A DNA stretch of 10,618 bases from CAZIOQ01 sp964540975 (GCA_964540975.1 CAZIOQ010000036.1:1-10618); one strand, 5' to 3'; shown: positions 1-7,765, counted from the first letter of the stretch. The notes: a model not told the origin generated them from the sequence alone. Program-made: numbers and translations.

Positions 1-2
1 GA

Positions 3-1283
3 CTCAAACAGCAAGATCATTTCGTTTTTGAAATCGCCAATGTCAATGGCGAGATCTCTTTTTATGTCGCTTTTCCCGAACATCAACAATCTTTTGTCGA
101 AAAACAAATTTTATCTTTCTATCCATACGCCTCCTTGGAAGAAATTGATTATTACAATCCATTTGTCGGAAAACACACCCAAGCTGCTGTATTAGCTCTA
201 CGAAAAAATTATGTTTATCCTATAAAGACTTATTTAAATCTTGAATCCGAACCGCTTAACGATATCACTAATGCTTTGTCTAAATTAGATAAAGATGAGG
301 CCGCTGCCATCGCCATTGCCATTAGACCCATCTCTTTAGATTGGCGCAAGAGGTCGAAAAAAGTGGCGCGAGCTATTATTGAAGGCAGGTCAGAAACACG
401 TGGTTCTTTGGAACAAGTTATGGATTTTGGCAAAGAAGTTATTAAATTTTTCTCTGCGGCCGAGAAAAAACCTGAATCCAAAGAACCAGTAAAATTATCT
501 CCACTCCAAGAAAAAACAGTTGATGCTATCGAGGAAAAAGCGGCTAAGATAGGTTTTGCCACTACTATTCGAATCGTTGTCTCTTCCAACAATCTTATTA
601 GTAGCGAAAAGCATCTTTCAAACATTGTTAGTTCCTTTACTCAATTTGTCGCCCCGGAATTCAATGGATTTATTTGGCGGAAAAAAATCAAAAAACCAAA
701 AAGTCAAGGAAAAAGGTTTTTGACGGCAAAGAAAAAAGTTGATCCAAAGAAGTTTTATCCAATCAAAGAGGCAATAAAACTGGTTAAAGAGACTTCGGTT
801 TCTAAATTTGTTGGCAAATTGGAAGCTCATCTGGTGGTTAGCAAAATTGGTGAATTAGGCGAGCTAAAATTGCCTTATTTTCAAGCCCAAGAAAAACGGG
901 TAGCGATTGCCGATGAAAAGATCTTAAACCAGATCAAAAACGGCAAGATTGATTTTGATATTTTGCTTGCTTCGTCAAAATTTATGCCAGAACTTTTGCC
1001 TTTTGCCAAAATTTTAGGCCCGAAAGGTCTAATGCCAAACCCAAAAAATGGTACTTTGGTCAAGAATCCGGAAAAAGCATTGACAAAATTCAAAAATGCT
1101 GGCTTGAAAATCAAAACTGAAAAAAATGCTCCGGTAGTGCATCTGGTTTTAGGGAAATTGGATCAAAAAGACGAAGAGCTAATTGCTAATGTTCAGGCTT
1201 TAATTAAAACCTTAGATCCTAAAAATATTAAGAAATTGGTTTTGGTGGCAACAATGGGACCAGGAGTAAAAGTCAAGGTTTAG
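3..1283 (+). CDS. rplA: Fusion: DUF87/VirB4-associated N-terminal domain joined to ribosomal protein L1 (5' partial)
   Basis: The frame is open from the left edge, so the gene starts outside the window; TTG 135 is only an internal codon. Bases 3 to about 680 encode a domain I recognise from large patescibacterial secretion/conjugation proteins that normally carry a DUF87/VirB4-type ATPase downstream. Key pieces are FEIANVNGEISFYVAFP, PIKTYLNLESEPL, and NALSKLDKDEAAAIAIAIRP. No ATPase follows. From about base 700 the same frame becomes ribosomal protein L1, the 23S rRNA-binding protein of the L1 stalk: GKRFLTAKKKVD, KILGPKGLMPNPKNGT (1008-1055) and TMGPGVKV near the end. The L1 part is about 190 residues against about 230 in E. 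coli, because the loop between RVAI and DEKI is shortened, as I recall for Microgenomates. Usual neighbours rplK, nusG and secE are not visible. L1 identity is secure and the N-terminal family is likely. Whether the joined protein is real or an assembly join at the A-rich stretch 681-715 is open. Confidence 0.85.
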   Translation, partial: LKQQDHFVFEIANVNGEISFYVAFPEHQQSFVEKQILSFYPYASLEEIDYYNPFVGKHTQAAVLALRKNYVYPIKTYLNLESEPLNDITNALSKLDKDEAAAIAIAIRPISLDWRKRSKKVARAIIEGRSETRGSLEQVMDFGKEVIKFFSAAEKKPESKEPVKLSPLQEKTVDAIEEKAAKIGFATTIRIVVSSNNLISSEKHLSNIVSSFTQFVAPEFNGFIWRKKIKKPKSQGKRFLTAKKKVDPKKFYPIKEAIKLVKETSVSKFVGKLEAHLVVSKIGELGELKLPYFQAQEKRVAIADEKILNQIKNGKIDFDILLASSKFMPELLPFAKILGPKGLMPNPKNGTLVKNPEKALTKFKNAGLKIKTEKNAPVVHLVLGKLDQKDEELIANVQALIKTLDPKNIKKLVLVATMGPGVKVKV

Positions 1284-1313
1284 GGTTTAGATTTTTAACT
1301 TGGATTGCTTAGA

Positions 1314-2009
1314 CTATTGTTTAATTCTTCTGACGCCAATCTTTTTTAACGGCTCTTTTGCTAATTCTAAAAGATTTCGACCATCAATCAGTGTTTCTTG
1401 CCATTTTTGTTCTTCAAGGGGTTTTTCAGGATCAATGATTTTGATTTTTCCCAAATGGGGGCCAGAAGGTTTTGTTTTGTTTGAAGAATGGGCATAAAGA
1501 ATTTCTTTTTCATTCTTCTCAACGACGATCATCACATGATCAATCTTGCCTTGGGCAAATCCAACTGGAATCAAATCACCAATTCGCATCAGACTAATTT
1601 TTGAGATCCGGAGAGTGTTTTTTCCCGCGGTTAAAGCCGCCGCATTAAAACGTCTTTGAGGATTTTTGCTTCTCCCTGGCGCCATCGCTAACTTTTGCCA
1701 GAAATTTGGTTTAAGAAAGGCTAAGACTTGAAAAACAAAGCCAGAGCAGTCAAGACCAATCCTTTTTTGTTCCATAAATTTTCTTATTTGCTGGCTGGTG
1801 AGGGATTCTAAGTTGACGCCGCTTTCTTTTGCCTTTTGGTAAGTGGCTTTTTTGATCTGTAAGGGTGTACCTTTGCCGCCAAAAGGTCCTTGAATTCTTT
1901 TTAAACCACCAAGGAAAAATTTATTTCGCCAGTAGGGGATTCTGACTTTTTTGCCAGCAATTTCAAGAGAGAAAAATTGATTTAAAAACTGTTTTAGGCA
2001 AAGATCCAT
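1314..2009 (-). CDS. NlpC/P60-type cysteine peptidase
   Basis: A 231-residue protein, likely a papain-like amidase/endopeptidase of the NlpC/P60 superfamily, whose members usually cut peptidoglycan stem peptides. The nucleophile motif LDCSGFV places the catalytic Cys at residue 88. GDLIPVGF (144-151) matches the GDLV-type strand before the histidine. DHVMIVV gives His158, and LYAHSS gives His174 in the place of the usual third polar residue. The first 85 residues (RIPYWRNK, GKGTP) form an N-terminal segment I associate with patescibacterial relatives. There is no signal peptide or membrane segment, so export is not evident and a cytoplasmic or non-classical role is possible. The gene converges on the L1 frame with a 30-base gap. 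The start at 2009 is supported by a perfect TATAAT six bases upstream, which implies a leaderless mRNA. The substrate is unknown. Confidence 0.75.
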   Translation of the reverse strand: MDLCLKQFLNQFFSLEIAGKKVRIPYWRNKFFLGGLKRIQGPFGGKGTPLQIKKATYQKAKESGVNLESLTSQQIRKFMEQKRIGLDCSGFVFQVLAFLKPNFWQKLAMAPGRSKNPQRRFNAAALTAGKNTLRISKISLMRIGDLIPVGFAQGKIDHVMIVVEKNEKEILYAHSSNKTKPSGPHLGKIKIIDPEKPLEEQKWQETLIDGRNLLELAKEPLKKIGVRRIKQ

Positions 2010-2015
2010 AGCTGA

Positions 2016-2021
2016 ATTATA
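2016..2021 (-). promoter_or_regulatory. -10 element of the NlpC/P60-type gene, likely leaderless
   Basis: On the minus strand this reads TATAAT, a perfect -10 hexamer, separated from the ATG at 2009 by only six bases. Transcription would start at or next to the A of the start codon. No convincing -35 is seen at 16-18 bases spacing and no Shine-Dalgarno sequence fits. Confidence 0.5.
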
Positions 2022-2026
2022 AATAA

Positions 2027-2206
2027 TTGGGAGCAGAAAGTATAGTGGGCGGAGAGGCTTTATTTTGGTCTTATTTTCGCCCCGACGAAATTTATGTCTT
2101 TTTACCGCCTAAGATGAAGCAAGCAAAAAAGGACGGTCGATATCGCCTGAGGGAGAGAACGTCATTTGGTTTTAGAAAATTAACTATTGACAAAAAATTT
2201 TCCTAA
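2027..2206 (+). pseudogene. Small unassigned frame, possible gene remnant
   Basis: A 59-codon frame runs from TTG 2027 to TAA 2204-2206, just under the usual length cutoff. Its composition is protein-like: VGGEALFWSYFRPDEIYVF, then a basic stretch KMKQAKKDGRYRLRE. It has no clear ribosome binding site, it begins inside the promoter region of the divergent peptidase gene, and its end overlaps the -35 of the downstream operon. It may be the decayed C-terminal end of a former gene or chance. I could not match it firmly to a family. Confidence 0.25.
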
Positions 2207-2215
2207 AGTTAAATT
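2187..2215 (+). promoter_or_regulatory. Sigma-70-type promoter of the ribonucleotide reductase operon
   Basis: A perfect -35 TTGACA at 2187-2192 is followed by a 17-base spacer and TAAATT (4/6) at 2210-2215. GATAAT at 2216-2221 is a better hexamer but its 23-base spacer is too long. The predicted start near 2222 gives a leader of about 65 bases. I see no cobalamin riboswitch (no B12 box) in the leader. Confidence 0.5.
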
Positions 2216-2276
2216 GATAATTAATACTAAGTTTAGCCTATTGATCCCTGCCCCTTTTTAAAAATTGGTTATTCCT

Positions 2277-2281
2277 GGAAG
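2277..2281 (+). promoter_or_regulatory. Ribosome binding site that selects the ATG at 2288
   Basis: GGAAG lies six bases before ATG 2288, the right distance. The in-frame TTG at 2285 would be only three bases away, so ATG 2288 is the better start. Confidence 0.55.
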
Positions 2282-2287
2282 AATTTG

Positions 2288-5200
2288 ATGTTGTCAAAAA
2301 AAATTTTTGATGTTCCTGCTGGTTATCCACGGACAAAGTGGAGCAAACAGGCATTGAGAGTATTACGAGAGCGTTATTTATGGAAAGATAATCATGGGCG
2401 AGTAATTGAAACTCCGGAAGGGATGATTTATCGGGTAGCGGAAGAGATTGCCTCTAGTGAAAGCAAATTTGGTTGTGGTGAAAAAGAGCGAGAAAAACTG
2501 ACGAAAAAATTTTACAAACTAATGATTAAACATTATTTCTTGCCCAATTCTCCCACTTTAATGAATGCAGGAAAAGGCACTAATCTTCAATATTCTGCCT
2601 GTTTTGTTTTGCCAATTGAAGACTCAATGGAGAGTATTTTTACCACCTTAAAGAGTGCGGCTTTAATTCATAAATCAGGCGGAGGGACGGGATTTTCGTT
2701 TTCTCGTTTAAGACCAAAGGGGAGTTTTGTTGGTACGACCGGCGGGGTAGCATCCGGACCGATTTCATTTATGAGAATATTTGATGCGGCGACTAACGAG
2801 GTTAAACAAGGAGGATGTGTTAGTCCTGAGACACGGATATCGACGGAATTTGGGATCGTCAAGATAAAAAGTCTCGGCCCTAAAAACAAGACCCTGCCAA
2901 ATACCTGGCATCCACATAACGGTAGACCATTCGCAGTTGCTACGGATAAAGGAATCAGGATTTCCGATGAATTTTATAATAACGGAGTAGCCAGGATAAA
3001 GAAAATCACAACTTCCTGTGGTTATTCAATTGCCACGACCTTAGAACATCGTCTCCGAGTTATAGACGAGAATGGGAATTATGTCTGGAAATACGTAAAG
3101 GAGATAAAACCCGGAGATTGGGTTGCTTTACAGAAAGATACCTATTTTATAAAAGACAGGTATTCCCTTCCTAAGTGTAATTTTAAAATTCATATTAATG
3201 CGAAAAAGATAAAAACACCTTCAATCGCCACCCCCAAACTTGGTGAATTTATAGGATTTTTCATTGGCGACGGAGCAATGAGCCTAAATCAAAGAGGGAC
3301 TGGTAGATTAATTTTTACAATAAACGATGAAGACAAAGACTGGCAGCGTTATTTTTTTAAGATAATTAAAGAATTATTTGGTCTTAGACCGATATTACAA
3401 AAGAAAAAAGAAGATAAAAGCACAAACTATTTTTTAAATTCAACGGTATTGACACATTGGTTAAAACAGATTGGAGTTGAGAAGAAAAGTGCCGCTGAAG
3501 CAGATATTCCAGAAATAGTGTTTAGAGGGGGAAGAAATTTTGCTTTTGGTTTTTTGAGGGGTCTATTTAGTGCGGACGGGTTTGTTAGTGATGAGGGCTA
3601 TATTTCCCTTTCTAGTGTCTCAGAAAAATTAATCGCCAATACCCAATTGCTTTTATTATCTTTAGGAATACCCAGTAGGATTTTTCTTTCCAAAAATAGA
3701 CGGGGTGCGTTTGGAAAACGACCTCTTTATAGACTTTCGATTATTACTAAAGCAGGGGTAGAGGTTTTCAGAAAAGAGATCGGGTTTATTTCGGGAGAGA
3801 AAAATAAAAAATTAAAGGATTTTAAGGAAAGGGCATGGGAATTCAAAGATATTATTCCTAACCAACAGAGACTTTTTGAAGAAATTTATAATGGTCCGGG
3901 TCGAGGTTGCGGTAAAAATAGAAGTAAAAAAGGAGCAAACAGGGGTCTCTACCGAGATATTCAGCATTATCTACCAGATATATCTGCCCCTAGGAATCTT
4001 ATGTATTCTCGTTTGGAGTACTTAGCAGAAAAACACAGCGAAATTAGAAATCATTCTGTAGTTCAGTGGTTTCTTAGCAACAAGCAGTTCTATGATAGGG
4101 TTACTAAGATAGAGTATGGGGAGTCTTTAACCTTAGATTTATCAGTACCAGATAATAACACTTACATAGCCAATGGATTTGTAAGTCATAATACCAGGCG
4201 AGGGGCGAATATGGGAGTTTTAAGGGTTGATCATCCGGATATTTTAGAATTTATCGACTGTAAAAATAGTGGCGGAATTACTAATTTTAATATTTCGGTG
4301 GCCGTGACTGAGGAATTTATGAAGGCAGTTTTAGCTGGTAAAGATTATTGGCTGCGGGCGGGCGAGGGTTGGCCAGATGGCAATGGTAAGCGATATAAAG
4401 GTGGAGAAAAATTAAAAAAGCTTTCTGCCAGAATGGTTTTTCAAAAAATTGTTGAATCGGCTTGGAAGACAGGCGATCCGGGACTTTTGTTTATTGACAA
4501 AATTAATCACAGTTCGGCTAATCCGGTGCCTCGGATGGGACCAATTGAGGCGACTAATCCATGTTTGGTTGGTTCAACTTTAATTACCACAGACAGAGGA
4601 CTTTTAAGGATTCAAGAAGCAGTAGAAAAGAAATTACCAATAAGAGTTCTTAGTAATTTGGGGACCAATAAGGACAAAAATTGCAAATTCGAACCAATTA
4701 TTGGATTTTGGGATCGAGGAAAAAAGCAAATTTGGAGATTAGAGACAAACTCTGGTTTTGAATTAAAGGCAACGGCAGATCATAAGGTTTTTACCCAAAG
4801 CGGCTGGAAAGCTTTGGCTAAGCTAAAGCCAGGTAAAGATAAAGTATTGATCCAGATGCGGCAAGGGAGATTTAACATGGATAAAAAATTACCTTTTCAG
4901 GTAAAAAATGAGTTTGTCGGCAGCAATGGGCAGAATTATAAATTTAATCTTCCTTCTGAATGGTCGACTAAGTTGGGTAGGGTTTTGGGATGGTTGGTGG
5001 GAGATGGTTGGTTGCGTGAGGATAAGAAGGATTCGAGGGTAGGATTCTCTTTTGGCCAAGGTGACTTAAGGGTAGAAAAATTGTTAAGACCGGTCCTTAA
5101 CGGTTGGTATGGGAAAAATATTAAATCAATCAGAAGAAAAAACAATGTTTTGTATCTTTCCTATCATAGTAAATATTTTATGAATTTTTTTAAAAAGTTG

Positions 5201-7180
5201 GGGGTAAAAGCAGCCAGAGCGGGAGAGAAGGAAGTGCCTAATACTATTTTCACCGCCCCAAAAGAGGCGGTAATTGGCTTTTTACAAGGGTTGTTTACCG
5301 CTGATGGGACAGTTGGTTTTTGTCAAAAGAATAGTAGTAAATATATTCGTCTTACCTCTAAATCAAAAAAACTTTTAAAACAAGTCCAGTTAATCTTGTT
5401 AAATTTGGGGATTTTTAGCCGCATTTATGATCGTTGCCGATCATCCAGAAAGTCATTTTCTTATTTAGATAAAAGTGGCGATAAAAAGGATTATTTTAAT
5501 GATGGTGTTTGTTTTGAGCTGAATATCAGTCGAGAAGGATTTGAAAAATTCAGCGAAAAAATTGGTTTCTTGAAAGAAAAAAATAAAGAAAAATTGGTCA
5601 AGGCAAAGAGAATTAAAAGTTATCAAGAACAATTTTACGACGAAGTGATTTTGGTCGAAAATACCGGTAAAAAGGATAAGGTTTTTGATTTAACAGGAGG
5701 AGCAAGTCATTCATTTTTCGCCCAGGGAATTTTAACCCATAATTGTGGCGAGCAGCCACTTTATCCAAACGAAGCTTGCAACTTAGGGAGTATTAATTTG
5801 GCAAAAATGGTCAAAAATGGGAAGATTGATTGGAAAAAATTGGCCGAGGTGGTCAAGCTCTCGGTAAGATTTTTAGATGATGTCATTGAGGTTAATCCTT
5901 TTCCCTTGCCCCAGATCGAGAAGAACGTCAAATTAAACAGAAGGATTGGCTTGGGAGTAATGGGTTGGGCAGATCTGCTTTTTAAGTTGGGTATTCCTTA
6001 TGATAGTCAAGAGGCAGTCACCTTGGCCAAAAAAATAATGAGGTTTATTAACAAGTACGGCCATCGAGCTAGCCAGGAATTAGCTAAAACAAGAGGTGCT
6101 TTCCCGAATTTTAAAAAATCTATTTATAAAGACGGGCCGCCTATGAGGAATGCGACGGTAACAACAATTGCTCCTACTGGTTCGATTTCAATTTTGGTTG
6201 GTGCCAGTTCCGGGATTGAACCAATTTTTGCTTTGGCTTTTACCCACAAAACCGAGGAGCGAATTTTGAAGTTTATCAATCCTATTTTTAAGCAAGCAAC
6301 AGTCAATTATAAAAATAAAAAAGAGATTTTAGCCTGGGTGAGAGAAAATGGCAATTTGGCGGGAGCAAAAAATGTCCCTGAAAAATTGAAAAAAATCTTT
6401 AAAACTGCTTTAGAAATTGATTGGCAATGGCATATTAAAATGCAAGCTGCTTTTCAACAATATACCGACAACGCGGTTTCAAAAACAATTAATATGCCAA
6501 ATTTCATCACCATTGATGAGGTTAAGAAAGCGTACTTAATGGCTTATAAAAGTCATTGTAAAGGGATTACTGTTTTTAGGGATGGTTGCAAAAGCGAACA
6601 AGTTTTAAATATTGGCACCAAAGAAAAAAAAGAAGAAAAACCAATCAAAGAAAGACCAACAGTGGTTCGCGGTTTTACTTATCGGGTGGAAACACCAGTT
6701 GGAACTGCTTTTGTCACCATCAACCACAATGGTCAAACTGATCATCCTTTGGAAGTATTTATCAATGTGGGGAAAGTTGGTTCTGACATTGCCGCTGATG
6801 CTGAAGCTTTAGGCAGATTAATTTCTCTTTGTTTAAGAATCTCAAGCCCTGGCTTAACAGCCAGACAAGTGGCAGAATTAATTGTTGATCAGTTGGAAGG
6901 AATTGGTGGCGGCAGTGCGGTTGGTTTTGGCAAAAGTAGAATCCGCTCTTTGGCTGATGGGGTAGCCAAGGTTTTAAAACAGCATTTGATGGGCGAAGAA
7001 GAGCAGCAAGAGGTTATTACTGTTGGTGAGCAACAGGTTCTTTACAGAAATTTGCCTAGCAAGGAAAAAGAAAGAGGCAAAAAACTGGTTAAAGATATTT
7101 GCCCAAAATGCGGCAATGCCAGCTTGATTTATGAAGAAGGCTGTTTCAAATGTCTAGTTTGTGATTATTCTAGGTGCTAA
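2288..7180 (+). CDS. nrdJ: Class II (adenosylcobalamin-dependent) ribonucleotide reductase precursor with two inteins
   Basis: The 1630-residue precursor should splice to about 777 residues, normal for this family. The enzyme reduces ribonucleotides to deoxyribonucleotides in the cytoplasm with a radical generated from adenosylcobalamin, independent of oxygen. Exteins are residues 1-176, 636-758 and 1153-1630. Active-site features are Cys105 in YSACFVLP; the NPCGE motif, formed only after splicing, with thiyl-radical Cys1153 and Glu1155; and Cys1164 in ACNLGSINL, the partner of Cys105. PTGSISILVGASSGIEP is the family's conserved loop. A TSCPD-type domain (from RVETPVGTAFVTINHNG) and a C-terminal CPKCG...CFKCLVCDYSRC cysteine cluster complete it. 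There is no ATP-cone at the N terminus, so overall activity control by dATP is unlikely. Start: ATG 2288 with GGAAG six bases upstream. The adenosyltransferase that makes its cofactor follows 13 bases downstream. Confidence 0.95.
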   Translation: MLSKKIFDVPAGYPRTKWSKQALRVLRERYLWKDNHGRVIETPEGMIYRVAEEIASSESKFGCGEKEREKLTKKFYKLMIKHYFLPNSPTLMNAGKGTNLQYSACFVLPIEDSMESIFTTLKSAALIHKSGGGTGFSFSRLRPKGSFVGTTGGVASGPISFMRIFDAATNEVKQGGCVSPETRISTEFGIVKIKSLGPKNKTLPNTWHPHNGRPFAVATDKGIRISDEFYNNGVARIKKITTSCGYSIATTLEHRLRVIDENGNYVWKYVKEIKPGDWVALQKDTYFIKDRYSLPKCNFKIHINAKKIKTPSIATPKLGEFIGFFIGDGAMSLNQRGTGRLIFTINDEDKDWQRYFFKIIKELFGLRPILQKKKEDKSTNYFLNSTVLTHWLKQIGVEKKSAAEADIPEIVFRGGRNFAFGFLRGLFSADGFVSDEGYISLSSVSEKLIANTQLLLLSLGIPSRIFLSKNRRGAFGKRPLYRLSIITKAGVEVFRKEIGFISGEKNKKLKDFKERAWEFKDIIPNQQRLFEEIYNGPGRGCGKNRSKKGANRGLYRDIQHYLPDISAPRNLMYSRLEYLAEKHSEIRNHSVVQWFLSNKQFYDRVTKIEYGESLTLDLSVPDNNTYIANGFVSHNTRRGANMGVLRVDHPDILEFIDCKNSGGITNFNISVAVTEEFMKAVLAGKDYWLRAGEGWPDGNGKRYKGGEKLKKLSARMVFQKIVESAWKTGDPGLLFIDKINHSSANPVPRMGPIEATNPCLVGSTLITTDRGLLRIQEAVEKKLPIRVLSNLGTNKDKNCKFEPIIGFWDRGKKQIWRLETNSGFELKATADHKVFTQSGWKALAKLKPGKDKVLIQMRQGRFNMDKKLPFQVKNEFVGSNGQNYKFNLPSEWSTKLGRVLGWLVGDGWLREDKKDSRVGFSFGQGDLRVEKLLRPVLNGWYGKNIKSIRRKNNVLYLSYHSKYFMNFFKKLGVKAARAGEKEVPNTIFTAPKEAVIGFLQGLFTADGTVGFCQKNSSKYIRLTSKSKKLLKQVQLILLNLGIFSRIYDRCRSSRKSFSYLDKSGDKKDYFNDGVCFELNISREGFEKFSEKIGFLKEKNKEKLVKAKRIKSYQEQFYDEVILVENTGKKDKVFDLTGGASHSFFAQGILTHNCGEQPLYPNEACNLGSINLAKMVKNGKIDWKKLAEVVKLSVRFLDDVIEVNPFPLPQIEKNVKLNRRIGLGVMGWADLLFKLGIPYDSQEAVTLAKKIMRFINKYGHRASQELAKTRGAFPNFKKSIYKDGPPMRNATVTTIAPTGSISILVGASSGIEPIFALAFTHKTEERILKFINPIFKQATVNYKNKKEILAWVRENGNLAGAKNVPEKLKKIFKTALEIDWQWHIKMQAAFQQYTDNAVSKTINMPNFITIDEVKKAYLMAYKSHCKGITVFRDGCKSEQVLNIGTKEKKEEKPIKERPTVVRGFTYRVETPVGTAFVTINHNGQTDHPLEVFINVGKVGSDIAADAEALGRLISLCLRISSPGLTARQVAELIVDQLEGIGGGSAVGFGKSRIRSLADGVAKVLKQHLMGEEEQQEVITVGEQQVLYRNLPSKEKERGKKLVKDICPKCGNASLIYEEGCFKCLVCDYSRC
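2816..4192 (+). mobile_element. Intein 1 in ribonucleotide reductase, with LAGLIDADG homing endonuclease
   Basis: This 459-residue in-frame insertion splits the extein sequence KQGG/TRRGANMG. It starts with Cys (CVSPETRIST, block A), has the TxxH block B motif (TLEH), and ends in VSHN with the penultimate His and terminal Asn. The +1 extein residue is Thr. Two LAGLIDADG motifs, IGFFIGDGAMS and FLRGLFSADGFVS, keep both acidic residues, so splicing and endonuclease functions both look intact. ATA makes up about 16 of 41 Ile codons by my count, far more than in the exteins or intein 2, which suggests more recent arrival. Confidence 0.93.
4562..5743 (+). mobile_element. Intein 2 at the catalytic cysteine of ribonucleotide reductase, with LAGLIDADG endonuclease
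   Basis: This 394-residue insertion splits NP/CGEQPL, directly before the thiyl-radical cysteine, which therefore doubles as the +1 splicing nucleophile. It begins CLVGSTLITT, has block B with TADH, and ends GILTHN. The LAGLIDADG motifs LGWLVGDGWL and FLQGLFTADGTVG both keep their Asp. Codon use is close to the host's (about 1 ATA in 21 Ile codons). Until it is spliced out, the enzyme cannot form its active site. Confidence 0.93.
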
Positions 7181-7184
7181 AGGA
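7179..7184 (+). promoter_or_regulatory. Ribosome binding site of the cobalamin adenosyltransferase gene
   Basis: AAAGGA overlaps the reductase stop codon and lies nine bases before ATG 7194, indicating translational linkage within one operon. Confidence 0.6.
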
Positions 7185-7193
7185 TAACATCAG

Positions 7194-7667
7194 ATGAGAA
7201 TCTCTACTAGAATTGGTGATAACGGTGAAAGTTTGATCAAAGGCAAAAAAATTGCTAAAGATAGCCTGCTTTTTGAGGTAATTGGCACTTTAGATGAATT
7301 GATGAGTTTTTTGGGCTTGGTGAAAGCAGAGATCAAAAAAAAGAAGGAAAAAGAATTGTTATTGGCGATCCAAAGAGATCTTTCTCAAATCAATGGCGTG
7401 TTGGTTGGTTGTCTTAATGATTTTAAAAAAGAAAAAGTATTGCGCCTGGAAAAAGAAATTACGAAATTAGAAAAAAAATTACCGCCAATTAAAAAATTTG
7501 TTTATCCAGGAGAAAGCAAAATTGCCAGTCTTTTTCATATTTCTCGAACAGTTTGTCGTCGAGCAGAAAGAAGAGTAGTGGCTTTAAACAGAAAAAAGAA
7601 AATTCAACCAGCAATTCTTTCTTACCTTAATCGGCTCTCAGATCTGTTGTTTTTGTTGGCTTTTTGA
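7194..7667 (+). CDS. PduO-type ATP:cob(I)alamin adenosyltransferase
   Basis: This 157-residue cytoplasmic enzyme transfers the adenosyl group of ATP to cob(I)alamin, giving adenosylcobalamin. The N-terminal nucleotide loop is seen as TRIGDNGESLIKGKKIAKD (family: TRTGDxGxT...G.R..KD), followed by GTLDELMSFLGL. The C-terminal half has the family signature SRTVCRRAERRVVAL and the closing YLNRLSDLLFLLAF. The PGG usually seen before the signature is PGES here. Length is a little under the common 170-200 residues, with a short C terminus after the LNRLSD motif. The start is fixed by the conserved N-terminal motif and a good Shine-Dalgarno sequence. It lies 13 bases after the class II reductase, so the pair forms a cofactor-maker and cofactor-user operon. 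No other cobalamin genes are in view, which fits salvage of external corrinoid. Confidence 0.9.
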   Translation: MRISTRIGDNGESLIKGKKIAKDSLLFEVIGTLDELMSFLGLVKAEIKKKKEKELLLAIQRDLSQINGVLVGCLNDFKKEKVLRLEKEITKLEKKLPPIKKFVYPGESKIASLFHISRTVCRRAERRVVALNRKKKIQPAILSYLNRLSDLLFLLAF

Positions 7668-7756
7668 TGCCAACGGCGACAAGGCAAATACCGCGACTCT
7701 TAGGGGAAATCCTCATTTTCATCTCAAAGTTTAACTTCCCAAACATCTACTTTTAA

Positions 7757-7765
7757 TGTTAAAAT
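7757..7765 (+). promoter_or_regulatory. Extended -10 promoter of the 7776 gene, likely leaderless
   Basis: TGTTAAAAT has the extended -10 form TGn followed by TAAAAT (5/6). Ten bases separate it from ATG 7776, so the transcript would begin only a few bases before the start codon. No -35 is recognisable. The same nine bases stand before the DedA gene on the other strand. Confidence 0.5.

Noticed and set aside
2039..2047. TATAGTG at 2041-2047 as half of an NrdR box controlling the reductase.
   Set aside because: The other half-site does not match and the position is about 240 bases from the start codon, far upstream of the predicted promoter.
2027..2206. Small frame as a remnant of the RibD C-terminal domain (VGG...DEIY) or of the TrmB methyltransferase (YF.P.EI...F.P..K).
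   Set aside because: Each comparison covers only a few residues and neither continues through the rest of the frame.
6612..6812. Lysine-run frame on the plus strand inside the reductase gene.
   Set aside because: It is a shadow of an A-rich part of the real frame that encodes the linker before the TSCPD domain.
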